The notes beneath the pieces were generated by a model, which had not been told where the DNA came from, made no database searches, and was given only the letters and a program-made list of their open reading frames with translations. The position numbers and the translations under genes were made by a program. Positions 1 to 8,364 of a stretch of DNA of 64,000 nt are shown piece by piece. The stretch's first letter is position 1. Each line of letters begins with the position of its first letter. The stretch is from Burkholderiaceae bacterium. GTDB taxonomy: Bacteria > Pseudomonadota > Gammaproteobacteria > Burkholderiales > Burkholderiaceae_C. The stretch is from NCBI GenBank assembly GCA_017848435.1, contig JAFEHU010000076.1, positions 119,627 to 183,626 of the forward strand. Reading direction: 5' to 3'.

Positions 1-1
1 G

Positions 2-388
2 CTCAACGTGTCCCTGCTGGCCTACTCGCCACTGGCCTTTGGCCTGCTCACCGGCAAATACGACGCCAGTGGCCTCACCGGCGAGGCGGCGCCCATGGCC
101 GGGCGGCTGGCCAAATACGAGTCGATGCGCAAGCAGCGCTGGGGCCGGCCTGAAGCGCTGGTGGCCGCCAAGCGCTACAACCAGTTGGCGCGGGACAACG
201 GCCTCACACCGGTGCAGATGGCGCTGGCCTTCTGCTACACCAAATGGCAGGTGGCCAGCACCATCATTGGCATCACCTCCCAGGCGCAGCTGGACGACGA
301 CATCGACGCGCTGGGCATCACCTTGTCACCCGAGCTGTTGGCCGCCATCGACGCCATCCGCTGGGACATGAAAGACCCAGCCCTGTAA
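2..388 (+). CDS. Aldo/keto reductase, C-terminal part (5' end outside window)
   Basis: The reading frame is already open at base 2 and ends with TAA at 386-388. The visible 128 residues begin LNVSLLAYSPLAFGLLTGKY, the late beta-strand and loop of NAD(P)H-dependent aldo/keto reductases (the YSPLAxGLLTGKY signature). They continue with the helix found near the cofactor pocket, where TSQAQLDDDIDALG matches the usual GxxxxxQLxxNl-type segment. The catalytic Asp-Tyr-Lys-His lies upstream and cannot be checked. The probable role is reduction of aldehydes or ketones in the cytoplasm (the Tas/YajO-like subgroup is possible). It is followed after 10 bases by the ybaK-like gene on the same strand. Confidence 0.85.
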   Translation, partial: LNVSLLAYSPLAFGLLTGKYDASGLTGEAAPMAGRLAKYESMRKQRWGRPEALVAAKRYNQLARDNGLTPVQMALAFCYTKWQVASTIIGITSQAQLDDDIDALGITLSPELLAAIDAIRWDMKDPAL

Positions 389-398
389 ATCGAACGCC

Positions 399-890
399 AT
401 GGGTAAAAAAGACCACGTCAGCGAAACCCCGGCCACGCAGCTGCTCAAGGCCCACAAAGTCGCCTACACCGAGCACCCCTACGAGTACTTGGAACACGGC
501 GGCGCGCAGCACAGCGCACAGGTGCTGGGCCTGGACCCGTTCACCGTGGTGAAAACGCTGGTGATGCAAGACCAGGACGCCAAGCCGCTGCTGGTGCTGA
601 TGCACGGCAACCGCACCGTGTCCACCAAAAACCTGGCCAGGCAGATCGGTGCCAAGTCGGTCGAACCGTGCAAGCCCGAGGTCGCCAACCGGCACAGCGG
701 CTATCTGGTGGGCGGCACCTCGCCGTTTGGCACCCGCAAAACCATGCCGGTCTACATCGAGTCCAGCATCCTCGGTTTGCCGCGCATTGCCATCAATGGC
801 GGGCGGCGTGGCTTTCTGGTCGGGCTGGACCCGCAGGTGTGTGTGTTGTTGCTCGGTGCCAAGCCGGTGCAGTGTGCGCTGGCAGAATAA
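399..890 (+). CDS. ybaK: YbaK/EbsC family aminoacyl-tRNA deacylase
   Basis: This 163-residue cytoplasmic protein has the single-domain fold of trans-editing enzymes that hydrolyse mischarged tRNA, typically Cys-tRNA(Pro). The conserved Lys of the VVKTLV strand is at about residue 52. The [10 protein letters not shown] motif at about 105-114 is the family's substrate-pocket signature. Length is normal for the family. The ATG at 399 lies just after the aldo/keto reductase stop, so the two genes are probably co-transcribed. Only experiment would show whether the substrate is Cys-tRNA(Pro) or another mischarged tRNA; family assignment is firm. Confidence 0.9.
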   Translation: MGKKDHVSETPATQLLKAHKVAYTEHPYEYLEHGGAQHSAQVLGLDPFTVVKTLVMQDQDAKPLLVLMHGNRTVSTKNLARQIGAKSVEPCKPEVANRHSGYLVGGTSPFGTRKTMPVYIESSILGLPRIAINGGRRGFLVGLDPQVCVLLLGAKPVQCALAE

Positions 891-895
891 CCCCC

Positions 896-1522
896 ATGGA
901 AGCTCTCTACCCCGCCATGGCCACCGTGGCCGCCTACCTGCTGGGCTCGCTGTCGTTCGCCGTCATCGTCAGCCGCCTCATGGGCCTGAGCGACCCGCGC
1001 AGCTACGGCAGCAAGAACCCGGGCGCGACCAACGTGCTGCGCTCCGGCAGCAAAGTCGCCGCCATCGCCACGCTGCTGCTGGACGCGATGAAGGGCTTTC
1101 TGCCCATCGTGCTGGTGCGCACGCTGGGCCAACCGTATGGCCTGGAAGAGGGCACCGTGGCTTTGGCGGCGCTGGCCGCGTTCCTGGGCCACCTGTACCC
1201 GGTGTTTTTCCGGTTTGAGGGCGGCAAGGGCGTGGCCACGGCGCTGGGCGCGCTGTTTGGCATCCACTGGGCGCTGGGGCTGGCCACCGGTGGCACCTGG
1301 CTGATCGTTGCTTTCTTCTTCCGCTACTCGTCGCTTGCCTCGCTGGCCGCAGCGGTGTTTGCCCCGATCTACTACCTGTTTGGCCACCGGGTGGTCTGGT
1401 ACGCCGACAAAGCCATTGCGGTGGCCATTGTGGTGATGGCGATGCTGCTGGTCTGGCGCCACCGCGAGAACATCAACCGGCTGATCCAGGGCAAAGAGTC
1501 GCGGCTGGGCCGCAAGAAGTAA
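896..1522 (+). CDS. plsY: Acyl-phosphate:glycerol-3-phosphate acyltransferase PlsY
   Basis: PlsY is an integral inner-membrane enzyme that transfers the acyl group from acyl-phosphate to glycerol-3-phosphate, the first step of phospholipid synthesis. The 208-residue protein is strongly hydrophobic with about five to six membrane segments. It shows the three conserved loops: [12 protein letters not shown] at about 38-49, the [10 protein letters not shown] phosphate loop at about 109-118, and HRENINRL near the C-terminus. The ATG at 896 is 5 bases after the ybaK stop and gives the usual N-terminus [18 protein letters not shown]; longer upstream extensions of the frame only shadow ybaK. Confidence 0.95.
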   Translation: MEALYPAMATVAAYLLGSLSFAVIVSRLMGLSDPRSYGSKNPGATNVLRSGSKVAAIATLLLDAMKGFLPIVLVRTLGQPYGLEEGTVALAALAAFLGHLYPVFFRFEGGKGVATALGALFGIHWALGLATGGTWLIVAFFFRYSSLASLAAAVFAPIYYLFGHRVVWYADKAIAVAIVVMAMLLVWRHRENINRLIQGKESRLGRKK

Positions 1523-1537
1523 CGCGTCGGCAGCGCT

Positions 1538-2191
1538 TCAGTAGCGCCGTTCCAGCGTCATCTGGTCCGCGTCGCGGCGCATCTGGAAGCGGTTCAGAAA
1601 GCTGTTGCCCAGCAGCACATAGGGCATCGGCTGCGGTGTGACCACCGCGTCCACCCCGTACACGTTCACGTCGCCCAGCCGCATGCTGTCGAGTTTCAGC
1701 CGGTAACCCTGCACCTGGCCATTGGCGGTGTTCAGCCGCACCGGCTGGCCGCTGGTGTAGGCAATGCCCAGCCGCTCGGCTTCGGCGGCCCCCATGGCCA
1801 CCTGCGTGGCGCCGGTGTCCACCAGGAACTGCACTGGCCGGTTGTTGATGCTGCCGTTGGCCATGAAATGCCCACCCGCGTTGGCGGTGAGCACCACGCG
1901 GTTGCCACCGCCGTCCGCATGGGTGCGCGTGCCCACGCTGGCGGGTGCGTCGCCCACCCGCAGCGTGAGCGTCTTGCCGCCCACTTCCACCACCGCCGCG
2001 TCACCCTGGGTGGAGATGACCTTCACACCCCGGTGCGTTTCGCCCGGCGCCACGCTTTTGGGGGCGGAGCCGTCCACCAGCAGCAGGGCGCGGTTGCCCA
2101 GCATGCCGGTGAGGGTGACGGATTGAGCCCATACGCCGCCCAACAGGCAGCCCGCAGCCAAAACTGCGGTGCGTCGCAGGGCAGCCTTCAT
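1538..2191 (-). CDS. Exported retropepsin-like aspartic protease, TIGR02281 type
   Basis: The 217-residue product starts with a signal peptide (hydrophobic to about residue 22, cleavage near VWAQ). The C-terminal half carries FLVDTGATQVAMG with the catalytic Asp in DTG at about 125-127, followed by AxxLGI, the pattern of single-domain retropepsin-like proteases that would dimerise. The N-terminal half resembles a small beta domain. The frame stays open upstream through yajQ in the wrong frame, so I place the start at the ATG at 2191, just before the signal peptide. It follows yajQ by 7 bases and is probably co-transcribed with it. The substrate is unknown. Confidence 0.75.
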   Translation of the reverse strand: MKAALRRTAVLAAGCLLGGVWAQSVTLTGMLGNRALLLVDGSAPKSVAPGETHRGVKVISTQGDAAVVEVGGKTLTLRVGDAPASVGTRTHADGGGNRVVLTANAGGHFMANGSINNRPVQFLVDTGATQVAMGAAEAERLGIAYTSGQPVRLNTANGQVQGYRLKLDSMRLGDVNVYGVDAVVTPQPMPYVLLGNSFLNRFQMRRDADQMTLERRY

Positions 2192-2198
2192 CGGTGTT

Positions 2199-2684
2199 TC
2201 AGTCGCGGAAGTTGTTAAAGGAAATTGGCAGGTCAGAGATCTCTTTGCGCAGCAGGGCCATCGCCGCCTGCAGGTCGTCGCGTTTGGCGCCGTTGACACG
2301 CACCGCGTCGCCCTGGATGGACGCCTGTACCTTGAGCTTGCTGTCCTTGATGGCCTTGGTGATTTTCTTGGCCTGCTCGGTCTCGATGCCGTTGCGCACC
2401 TTGATGACCTGCTTGACCTTGTCTCCGCCCATTTTCTGCACGTCGCCCACGTCCAGGAAGCGCACGTCCACCTCGCGTTTGGCCAGCTTGGCACGCAGCA
2501 CGTCTTCCACCTGCTGGAGCTGGAAGTCGGCATCGCCAAACAGCGTGATTTCCTTGTCTTTCAGCTCGATGGCGGCCGAGGTGCCTTTGAAATCGAAGCG
2601 CGTGCCGATTTCTTTGGCGGTGTTGTCCACCGCGTTTTTCACTTCAACCAGATTGGGTTCACACACGGTGTCAAAAGAGGGCAT
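2199..2684 (-). CDS. yajQ: YajQ family cyclic-di-GMP/nucleotide-binding protein
   Basis: The 161-residue protein begins [21 protein letters not shown], the family's canonical N-terminus, and contains the two RRM-like halves with [19 protein letters not shown] and [15 protein letters not shown] segments. Related proteins bind c-di-GMP or GTP and act as cytoplasmic effectors. The ATG at 2684 fixes the conserved start; an in-frame extension upstream is not family-like. It is divergent from murB, with 67 bases between the two starts, so that short gap must carry both promoters. Confidence 0.93.
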   Translation of the reverse strand: MPSFDTVCEPNLVEVKNAVDNTAKEIGTRFDFKGTSAAIELKDKEITLFGDADFQLQQVEDVLRAKLAKREVDVRFLDVGDVQKMGGDKVKQVIKVRNGIETEQAKKITKAIKDSKLKVQASIQGDAVRVNGAKRDDLQAAMALLRKEISDLPISFNNFRD

Positions 2685-2751
2685 GGCAGGTCCGTCAGGG
2701 TAGGTTGGCACACGCGGGCCATTGCCCGCCGTTATCACTGACAATTCTCCC

Positions 2752-3792
2752 ATGTTCACTGAAACCAATGTGCCGCTCCAGCCCTACAACACCTTCGGCA
2801 TTGTTGCCAAGGCCCACACGCTGGTGCGCGTGCGCAGCGTGGCCGACGTGCAGGCGGTGGCGGCCAACGCGGGTTTGGCCGCGCACCCGGCGTTCGTGCT
2901 CGGCGGCGGCAGCAACCTGGTGCTGACGGGCGACGTGAAGCCGCTGGTGCTCAAGGTGGAAGTGATGGGCATCCGGCTGGTGGAAGACACCGCCAAGGCC
3001 TGGGTGGTGGAGGCCGGTGCCGGCGAGAACTGGCACGACGTGGTGGCCTGGACGCTGGCCCACGGGTACCCCGGTTTGGAGAACCTGGCGCTGATCCCCG
3101 GCACCACCGGCGCCTCGCCGGTGCAGAACATCGGCGCTTACGGGGTGGAGCTGCAAGACCGGTTCGAGTCGCTCGACGCGGTCGATCTGGCCACGGGCCA
3201 GACCTTCACCCTGAACGCCGCCCAGTGCGCCTTTGGCTACCGCGACTCGGTGTTCAAACACGCGCCCAAGCGGCCGGGTGACTTCGGCCTGGCGGGAAAA
3301 GCACTCATCACCCACGTGCGCCTGCGCCTGCCCAAGCCCTGGAAACCGGTGCTGGGCTACGCCGACCTGGAGAAAAAAATCGCCGAGACCGGCACCACGC
3401 AGCCCAGCGCGCAGCAGATCTTCGACTGGGTCTGCGCCATTCGCCGCGCCAAGCTGCCCGACCCGCAGGTGGTGGGCAACGCCGGCAGCTTCTTCAAGAA
3501 CCCGACCGTCACCCCCGAGCAGTGCGCCGACATCATTGCCCGCGAGCCCCGGGTGGTGCACTACCCGATGGTGGACGGCAACATCAAGCTCGCCGCCGGC
3601 TGGTTGATTGACGCCTGCGGCTGGAAGGGCAAGTCGGTGGGCCAGGCCAGCGTCTACGAGAAGCAGGCGCTGGTGCTGGTGAACCGGGGTGGTGCCACCG
3701 GCGGCGAAGTGATGACGCTGGCCGGCGCGATCCAGACCAGCGTCTACGAGCGTTTTGGCATCCGGCTGGAACCCGAGCCGGTGGTGATTTGA
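2752..3792 (+). CDS. murB: UDP-N-acetylenolpyruvoylglucosamine reductase MurB
   Basis: MurB reduces UDP-GlcNAc-enolpyruvate to UDP-MurNAc with NADPH and FAD in cytoplasmic peptidoglycan precursor synthesis. The 346-residue protein has the FAD-binding segments [10 protein letters not shown] at about 51-60 and [17 protein letters not shown] at about 115-131. The type I loop YRDSVFKH is at about 163-170, the catalytic Ser is in [10 protein letters not shown] near 246, and the C-terminal Glu is in RLEPEP. The start is ATG 2752, giving [16 protein letters not shown]; an upstream in-frame start would run into the yajQ promoter. Confidence 0.96.
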   Translation: MFTETNVPLQPYNTFGIVAKAHTLVRVRSVADVQAVAANAGLAAHPAFVLGGGSNLVLTGDVKPLVLKVEVMGIRLVEDTAKAWVVEAGAGENWHDVVAWTLAHGYPGLENLALIPGTTGASPVQNIGAYGVELQDRFESLDAVDLATGQTFTLNAAQCAFGYRDSVFKHAPKRPGDFGLAGKALITHVRLRLPKPWKPVLGYADLEKKIAETGTTQPSAQQIFDWVCAIRRAKLPDPQVVGNAGSFFKNPTVTPEQCADIIAREPRVVHYPMVDGNIKLAAGWLIDACGWKGKSVGQASVYEKQALVLVNRGGATGGEVMTLAGAIQTSVYERFGIRLEPEPVVI

Positions 3793-3802
3793 GGCGGTGA
3801 AC

Positions 3803-4603
3803 ATGGCCCGTTGGCAGCACACCATCCTGCGCCACCACCGTGGCTTGTTGTGGGCTTTTGGCGTTGCCTGGGTCGCACTGGCGCTGGGGGTGTGGTTGGG
3901 CGTGTGGCCACTGCGTGGGCATGGGCCGTCGCTGGTGGTGTCGCTGGTGGCGTGTGTGCTGCTGGGCGTCTGGGTACGCTGGCAGCGCGAACAGGTGGTG
4001 CGCGAAGCGCCGTTGCCGCAGTTCCTGAAGCGCAAGCTGCGCGACACCTACCCCCACCTGAGCGCCAAGGACTGCGACCTGGTGGAACGTGGCCTGCGCC
4101 AGTTCTTCCTGGCCTGCCTGCGCAGCCGCCGCCAGTTTGTGGCCATGCCCTCCCGCGCGGTGGACGCGATCTGGCACGAGTTCATCCTGCACACCCAGGC
4201 CTACCGCGACTGGTGCGAGGTGGCGCTGGGCCACTTCCTGCACCACACCCCGGCCGAAGCGCTGGGCGCCAAAGCCAGCAGCAACGACGGCCTGCGCCGT
4301 GCCTGGTACTGGGCCTGCCGCGACGAAGCCATCCAGCCGCGCACGCCGACCCGCCTGCCGCTGCTGTTTGCGCTCGACGCCAAGCTCGCCATTCCGAACG
4401 GCTTTGTCTACGCCGCCGATTGCGGCAACCGCCTGCACCCCCTGCACGACAACGCCAGCGGCGCAGCCCACTGCGGCACCAGTTTCTCCGACGGCAGCCA
4501 CAGCGGCGACGCCAGCGGTTTTGGCGGCAGCGACAGCAGCAGCGATGGCGGGTCGTCAGACGGTGGCGGCGATGGGGGTGGCTGCGGGGGCGGCGGCGAT
4601 TGA
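3803..4603 (+). CDS. Membrane protein with glycine/serine-rich C-terminus (GRPD-like, conserved hypothetical)
   Basis: The protein of about 266 residues has two membrane segments at about 14-60. A soluble cysteine- and histidine-containing domain follows, with the motif AVDAIWHEFILHT...YRDWCE at about 120-145, which recurs in glycine-rich domain-containing (GRPD-like) proteins. The last about 50 residues are a low-complexity tail of Gly, Ser, Asp and a Cys. A GTG at 3797 is an alternative start. Proteins with similar tails sit next to TIGR04222-type membrane proteins, but no biochemical role is known to me. It lies 10 bases after murB. Confidence 0.7.
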   Translation: MARWQHTILRHHRGLLWAFGVAWVALALGVWLGVWPLRGHGPSLVVSLVACVLLGVWVRWQREQVVREAPLPQFLKRKLRDTYPHLSAKDCDLVERGLRQFFLACLRSRRQFVAMPSRAVDAIWHEFILHTQAYRDWCEVALGHFLHHTPAEALGAKASSNDGLRRAWYWACRDEAIQPRTPTRLPLLFALDAKLAIPNGFVYAADCGNRLHPLHDNASGAAHCGTSFSDGSHSGDASGFGGSDSSSDGGSSDGGGDGGGCGGGGD

Positions 4604-4692
4604 CCGTTTCAGGCCTTGCAGGGGATCCAAATACCGCCACCCCTCTGAAAGTCAAGCCAAATCACCGCCAAGCCTTGGTGAAAACTGGTGAT

Positions 4693-4715
4693 ATTGCTAT
4701 TTATTCAATAGCAAT
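4693..4715. terminator. Hairpin between convergent genes
   Basis: A perfect 9-bp stem ATTGCTATT / AATAGCAAT with a 5-base loop sits in the 130-base gap between the convergent glycine-rich protein and HiPIP genes. It is AT-rich and has only short T tracts on either side, so termination is plausible but not strongly supported. Confidence 0.4.
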
Positions 4716-4733
4716 TTCTGCCGCCGTGCGGCC

Positions 4734-5060
4734 TCAGCCCTTCTTGGCGTAAGCCGAACAAATGCCCGTGGCCGACACCTGTTTGCCCGGAAAGATGCCG
4801 CAGCCACCCGCCGCATCGCCGGCTTTGCCGGTGTACAGCGCGCAGTTGCCGCAGCTGCTGCCAGCCGGCGCCTTGACCTTGGATTTGTCGGCCTTGGCCG
4901 CGTCGGCCACATAGGCCAGCGCCGCCGCGGTGGCGTCTTTTTCGTCCACCATGGCCGCCCCTGCATGCCCGGCTGCAATGGCATGGCCTGTGGCCATCAA
5001 GGCCGCGCCCGCGACGGGCACGAGGGTGATAAAGCGGCGGCGTGTCGGAGATGTGTTCAT
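4734..5060 (-). CDS. High-potential iron-sulfur protein (HiPIP)
   Basis: This is a small periplasmic electron carrier holding one [4Fe-4S] cluster. The 108-residue precursor opens with a twin-arginine signal (PTRRRFITLVPVAGAAL, cleavage after about residue 30-36), as expected for a cofactor inserted before export. The four cluster cysteines are at about 70, 73, 87 and 101, in CGNCALYTG, GGCGIFPGK and ICSAYAKKG, the classic HiPIP spacing. It is a single gene with its own upstream region. It may pass electrons between cytochromes and a terminal oxidase or serve the sulfur-oxidation region, but nothing here proves a partner. Confidence 0.93.
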   Translation of the reverse strand: MNTSPTRRRFITLVPVAGAALMATGHAIAAGHAGAAMVDEKDATAAALAYVADAAKADKSKVKAPAGSSCGNCALYTGKAGDAAGGCGIFPGKQVSATGICSAYAKKG

Positions 5061-5224
5061 GCGGGTCTCTCTTTCGGAGTCGGTCAGTGGAGGGGCAACA
5101 ACGCCAGGCGGCCAAGGCCGGTTGGCTGCCTAGTGTGGCAGCGTTGCCATACCCTACCAAGCGCCTCTGGCAATCTCCGCCCCAAAGGCACAATGCCATG
5201 GCACCCCAACCACCAGGAGACACC

Positions 5225-5539
5225 ATGATCAAAGTCAGTGTGCTGTACCCGCAGCAACCCGATGCGCAGTTCGACCACGCCTACTACCGCGACCAGCACA
5301 TGCCCATGGTCAAGGCCCGCATGGGCGCACATTGCAGCCACTACACCATCGACCAGGGGCTGGCCGGCGGGGCGCCGGGTGCGCCACCGCCGTTTGTGGC
5401 CATGTGCCACCTGTACTGCGCTTCGGTAGAAGCCTTTCAAGCCGGTTTCGGCCCGCACGCACAAGTGATCATGGCCGACATCCCCAACTACACCAACCTC
5501 AGCCCGGTGCTGCAGGTCAGCGAGGTGGTGGTGGGCTGA
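5225..5539 (+). CDS. EthD family protein
   Basis: The 104-residue protein is a dimeric ferredoxin-like alpha/beta-barrel of the EthD family. It shows YYRDQHMPMVKARMG at about 20-34 (the family HMP motif) and a C-terminal IPNYTNLSPVLQVSEV strand. A good Shine-Dalgarno (CCAGGAGA) precedes the ATG at 5225. EthD proteins accompany catabolic enzymes, but their activity is unresolved. It is followed on the same strand by an isocitrate lyase/PEP mutase family gene. Confidence 0.85.
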   Translation: MIKVSVLYPQQPDAQFDHAYYRDQHMPMVKARMGAHCSHYTIDQGLAGGAPGAPPPFVAMCHLYCASVEAFQAGFGPHAQVIMADIPNYTNLSPVLQVSEVVVG

Positions 5540-5612
5540 GCCCGCTCGCAGACCCTGTCCATTGGCGTATGGCGGTGCTGGCCGCATGCGCCACCCTTTG
5601 AAAGCGACCACC

Positions 5613-6446
5613 ATGCCCTCAACCCCACCCAGCGTTGCCGCCAAACGGCACGCATTCAAGCGGCTGCACCAGTCCGGCTGCTTCGTCATCCCCAACCCAT
5701 GGGATGCCGGCAGCGCCCGCTACCTGCAAACACTGGGCTTCGAGGCGCTGGCCACCACCAGCTCCGGCTTTGCGTGGTCGCACGCGCAGGCCGACGGCGC
5801 CATGTCGCGCGACCAGGTGCTGGCCCACCTGCGCGAGATGGTGCAAGCCACCGACCTGCCGGTGAACGCCGACTTTGAAAACGGCTTTGGCAACACCCCC
5901 GAAGCCGTGGCCCAGAGCGTGCACCTCGCCATCGCCACCGGCGTGGCCGGCCTCTCCATCGAAGACGCCACCGGCAACGCCAACGACCCGCTGTTCGACA
6001 TCCCCACCGCCGTCGCCCGGTTACGCGCCGCCCGCCACGCCATTGACCAAGCTGGCGGCGACACCCTGCTCGTCGCCCGTGCCGAAAACTTCTTCGTCGG
6101 CCGCCCGGATTTGCCCGACACCCTGGCCCGCCTGCAAGCCTACGCCCAGGCCGGTGCCGACTGCCTCTACGCCCCCGGCATTCAGACCCGCGAACAGATC
6201 ACCGCCGTGGTGCAGGCCGTCGCGCCCAAACCCGTCAATTTGCTGGTCGGCTCCGCCATCGACCTCACGATGAAAGACATTGCCGAATTGGGCGTGCGCC
6301 GCGTCAGCCTGGGCGGCGCACTGGCCCGCACCGCGTGGGGTGGCTTCATGCGTGCGGCACAGTTGATGCGGGAAGAAGGGCGGTTCGACGGGCTGGCGGG
6401 GGCGGCGTCGGGGAAAGACCTGAATGGGTTGTTTCGGGCGGGGTGA
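5613..6446 (+). CDS. Isocitrate lyase/phosphoenolpyruvate mutase family protein
   Basis: The 277-residue protein has the PEP-mutase/ICL TIM barrel. FVIPNPWDAGSARYLQTLGFEALATTSSGF at the N-terminus is the substrate-pocket strand, LPVNADFENGFG (about 83-94) carries the Mg-binding acidic residues, and GLSIEDAT (about 113-120) and VARAENF (about 150-156) follow. It lacks the KKCGH motif of true isocitrate lyases, so a C-C bond lyase or oxaloacetate/2-methylisocitrate-type hydrolase is more likely than ICL. The ATG at 5613 was chosen because the conserved N-terminus starts there. The exact substrate cannot be told. Confidence 0.85.
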   Translation: MPSTPPSVAAKRHAFKRLHQSGCFVIPNPWDAGSARYLQTLGFEALATTSSGFAWSHAQADGAMSRDQVLAHLREMVQATDLPVNADFENGFGNTPEAVAQSVHLAIATGVAGLSIEDATGNANDPLFDIPTAVARLRAARHAIDQAGGDTLLVARAENFFVGRPDLPDTLARLQAYAQAGADCLYAPGIQTREQITAVVQAVAPKPVNLLVGSAIDLTMKDIAELGVRRVSLGGALARTAWGGFMRAAQLMREEGRFDGLAGAASGKDLNGLFRAG

Positions 6447-6475
6447 TGCGGAACCGTGGCGGCACAGCCGTGTGT

Positions 6476-7114
6476 TCACGGCAGGCGTGGGGGCGTTTCT
6501 GCTGTGTCTTCCATCAGTTCCCGGCGCCAGCACACGCCTTCGCGCACCAGCCGGGCCGGTGATCCGGCGTAAATGGCGTGTGGCCGGCTGAGCGGTTTGG
6601 TCACATAGGCGCGCGCGCCGACCACGCAGCCTTCTGGCACGGCGCTCCCTTTGGCCAGGGTGACGCCTTCGCCCAGCCAGACGTGGCGGCCAATCAGCAC
6701 ATCACGGGCCGCGTTCAGGCGTGCACCGGAGGCGCTGTCGCAGATGGGGTGTTCGTCGGAAGTGCGTACCACGACGGCGCTGGAGAACATGCAGTCGTCG
6801 CCCACCTGCAGCAGCCGCCCTTCCATGGCAAAAAGGTAACCACCCACAAAAGTGGTTTGGGCGCCGATGTGCAGCCGCGAGCCGTGTTGCCGCAGGTGCA
6901 GCGCGCCCCGCAGGTCGCAATCGGCGCCGATGTCCAGCGTGTTCCCGTTGCCGCTGATGTAAATGCCCATGGCCCGGATGGCTGTGTTGGGACCAATCTT
7001 CAGCACATGGCCATCACCTTGCAGCACGATGGCATGGCCTGCTTCCAGCCGCGCAGTCGGGTCAATCTCGATCCGGTTGCCCTGGCCGTTGTTGATGATG
7101 TTGTGCTGGTTCAC
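6476..7114 (-). CDS. Acyltransferase with left-handed beta-helix (hexapeptide repeat)
   Basis: The 212-residue protein is built of hexapeptide turns ([LIV]-G-x-x-x-x) through most of its length. Examples are NRIEIDPTARLEAG and LKIGPNTAIRAMGIYISG, ending in LIGRHVWLGEGVTLAKGSAVPEGCVVGARAYVTK and the AGSPARLVR motif typical of the CoA-binding end of maltose/galactoside or sugar O-acetyltransferases. The cognate acceptor, probably a sugar of a surface polysaccharide, is unknown. It is transcribed opposite to its neighbours and seems to be a stand-alone gene. Confidence 0.8.
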   Translation of the reverse strand: MNQHNIINNGQGNRIEIDPTARLEAGHAIVLQGDGHVLKIGPNTAIRAMGIYISGNGNTLDIGADCDLRGALHLRQHGSRLHIGAQTTFVGGYLFAMEGRLLQVGDDCMFSSAVVVRTSDEHPICDSASGARLNAARDVLIGRHVWLGEGVTLAKGSAVPEGCVVGARAYVTKPLSRPHAIYAGSPARLVREGVCWRRELMEDTAETPPRLP

Positions 7115-7276
7115 CGTTGCTTGCTTTCAAACCGGGAGGAGGCCGGCGCGCACGCGGCAGCCAGAAGACTCTGTATCGGCCTTTGGGCCGCCAGATAAAG
7201 CCCGAACCGGCCTTGCCGGTGAATATCAATCCTGAGATGGCGTTGTGAACACACGAGGCCGTGCCTGGCCATGATG

Positions 7277-7300
7277 CGTTATATTCTTGTGTTTATAACG
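7277..7300. promoter_or_regulatory. Inverted repeat upstream of lipoprotein gene
   Basis: The 7-bp arms CGTTATA and TATAACG are separated by 10 bases and end 14 bases before the ATG of the lipoprotein gene. The AT-rich dyad sits in an otherwise GC-rich sequence, directly before the GGAG ribosome-binding site. It could be an operator or overlap the -10 element; no cognate regulator is identifiable nearby. Confidence 0.4.
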
Positions 7301-7314
7301 ATTGGAGACACCCC

Positions 7315-8364
7315 ATGAACATAAAGACGTCTGCGATTTTTGGCATCGGCGGCCTGTTGGCTTTGGCACTGGTGGGCTGCGGTGGCGGTGGCAGTGAGCC
7401 GCCAGCGCCCGTGCCCAGCATCAGCCTGTCGGGCGCGGTGGCCCGGTCGGCCGACTACAACAGCACCAGCCTGAAGGCAAAATTCACCGAGGTCACGCAG
7501 GACGTCAGTTACCTTGCCGGCACCACCCCGCAGAGCAAAACTTATCTGGGCGTTCCCCTGTTCGATGTGGTCCAGGACGCGCTGGCCACCGACAACAACA
7601 CGCCCGGCGCCACCAACACCGGCAACGCGGGCCGGCGGCTCGTCGAGCATGTCGTGCTGTCCACCGCGACGGACGGCTACCAGGTCGCGTTCGCGCTCGG
7701 TGAGTTGAGCCCGAACTTCGGTGGCAACACGGCCCCCAACCAGCCGCTGATCGCCTATGCGCAGCGGGTGAACGGCGCGGTGTCGGCCCTGGACGCCACC
7801 ACGGACGGGCCGTTCCGCATCACGGCGCCGGGCGACAGCCGTGGCGGTCGTTACAACTCCAACGCGGTCAAGCTCGAGGTGGCCGTGCCGCCCGCGACAC
7901 CGCAGTCGGGCGCCAAGCCCGGTGGGCAGTCGACCACGGTGGTGGTGAACGGCAAGGTGCGGACTGCCCGCACCTTCACGGTGGCCGACCTGAAAGCGCT
8001 GACCGCAAAAACCGCCACCTACAACGGCACCATCTACCGGGGTGCGGGGCTGTACGACCTGCTGAACACCACGGTGGGCCTGACGACCTCCAGCACCGGA
8101 CGCAACAACGCCGTGCTGTCGCTCTATGCGGTGGTGACGGCGACCGACGGCTTCCGGGCGGTGGTGTCGCTCGGCGAGATCCACCCCAACTTCGGCAACC
8201 GGCCGGCGATCGTGGCCTACGAAACGGAGAGCGGCGACGGGCTGGGCACTGCGGGTGCGCTGCGGTTGATCATCGCGAGAAACGCCACCACGCCGGAAAC
8301 GGCGGGGGCCCGTCAGGTGTCCAACGTCGCGGAAATCCAGGTGTTCGAAGCCGGCACGCCGTGA
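7315..8364 (+). CDS. Lipoprotein with two tandem molybdopterin-oxidoreductase-like domains
   Basis: The 349-residue precursor has a lipoprotein signal, with LALVGC placing the lipid-modified Cys at about 22. The mature part holds two related domains. Each contains a TDGY/TDGF-x-A-x-x-x-LGE-x-x-PNFG signature (about residues 121-140 and 279-296) followed by an [IV]AY strand. This resembles the substrate domain of sulfite-oxidase-type molybdoenzymes, but no molybdenum-ligating Cys is visible, so catalysis is doubtful. The stop overlaps the start of the di-haem cytochrome gene (GTGA), which suggests translational coupling and a joint periplasmic or outer-surface redox function. Confidence 0.65.
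   Translation: MNIKTSAIFGIGGLLALALVGCGGGGSEPPAPVPSISLSGAVARSADYNSTSLKAKFTEVTQDVSYLAGTTPQSKTYLGVPLFDVVQDALATDNNTPGATNTGNAGRRLVEHVVLSTATDGYQVAFALGELSPNFGGNTAPNQPLIAYAQRVNGAVSALDATTDGPFRITAPGDSRGGRYNSNAVKLEVAVPPATPQSGAKPGGQSTTVVVNGKVRTARTFTVADLKALTAKTATYNGTIYRGAGLYDLLNTTVGLTTSSTGRNNAVLSLYAVVTATDGFRAVVSLGEIHPNFGNRPAIVAYETESGDGLGTAGALRLIIARNATTPETAGARQVSNVAEIQVFEAGTP

Noticed and set aside
2695..4047. Long open frame of 450 codons on the minus strand across murB
   Set aside because: It is the antisense shadow of a clearly conserved murB in GC-rich DNA and has no family features.
5613..6446. True isocitrate lyase
   Set aside because: The KKCGH catalytic loop is absent and the protein is far shorter than isocitrate lyases.
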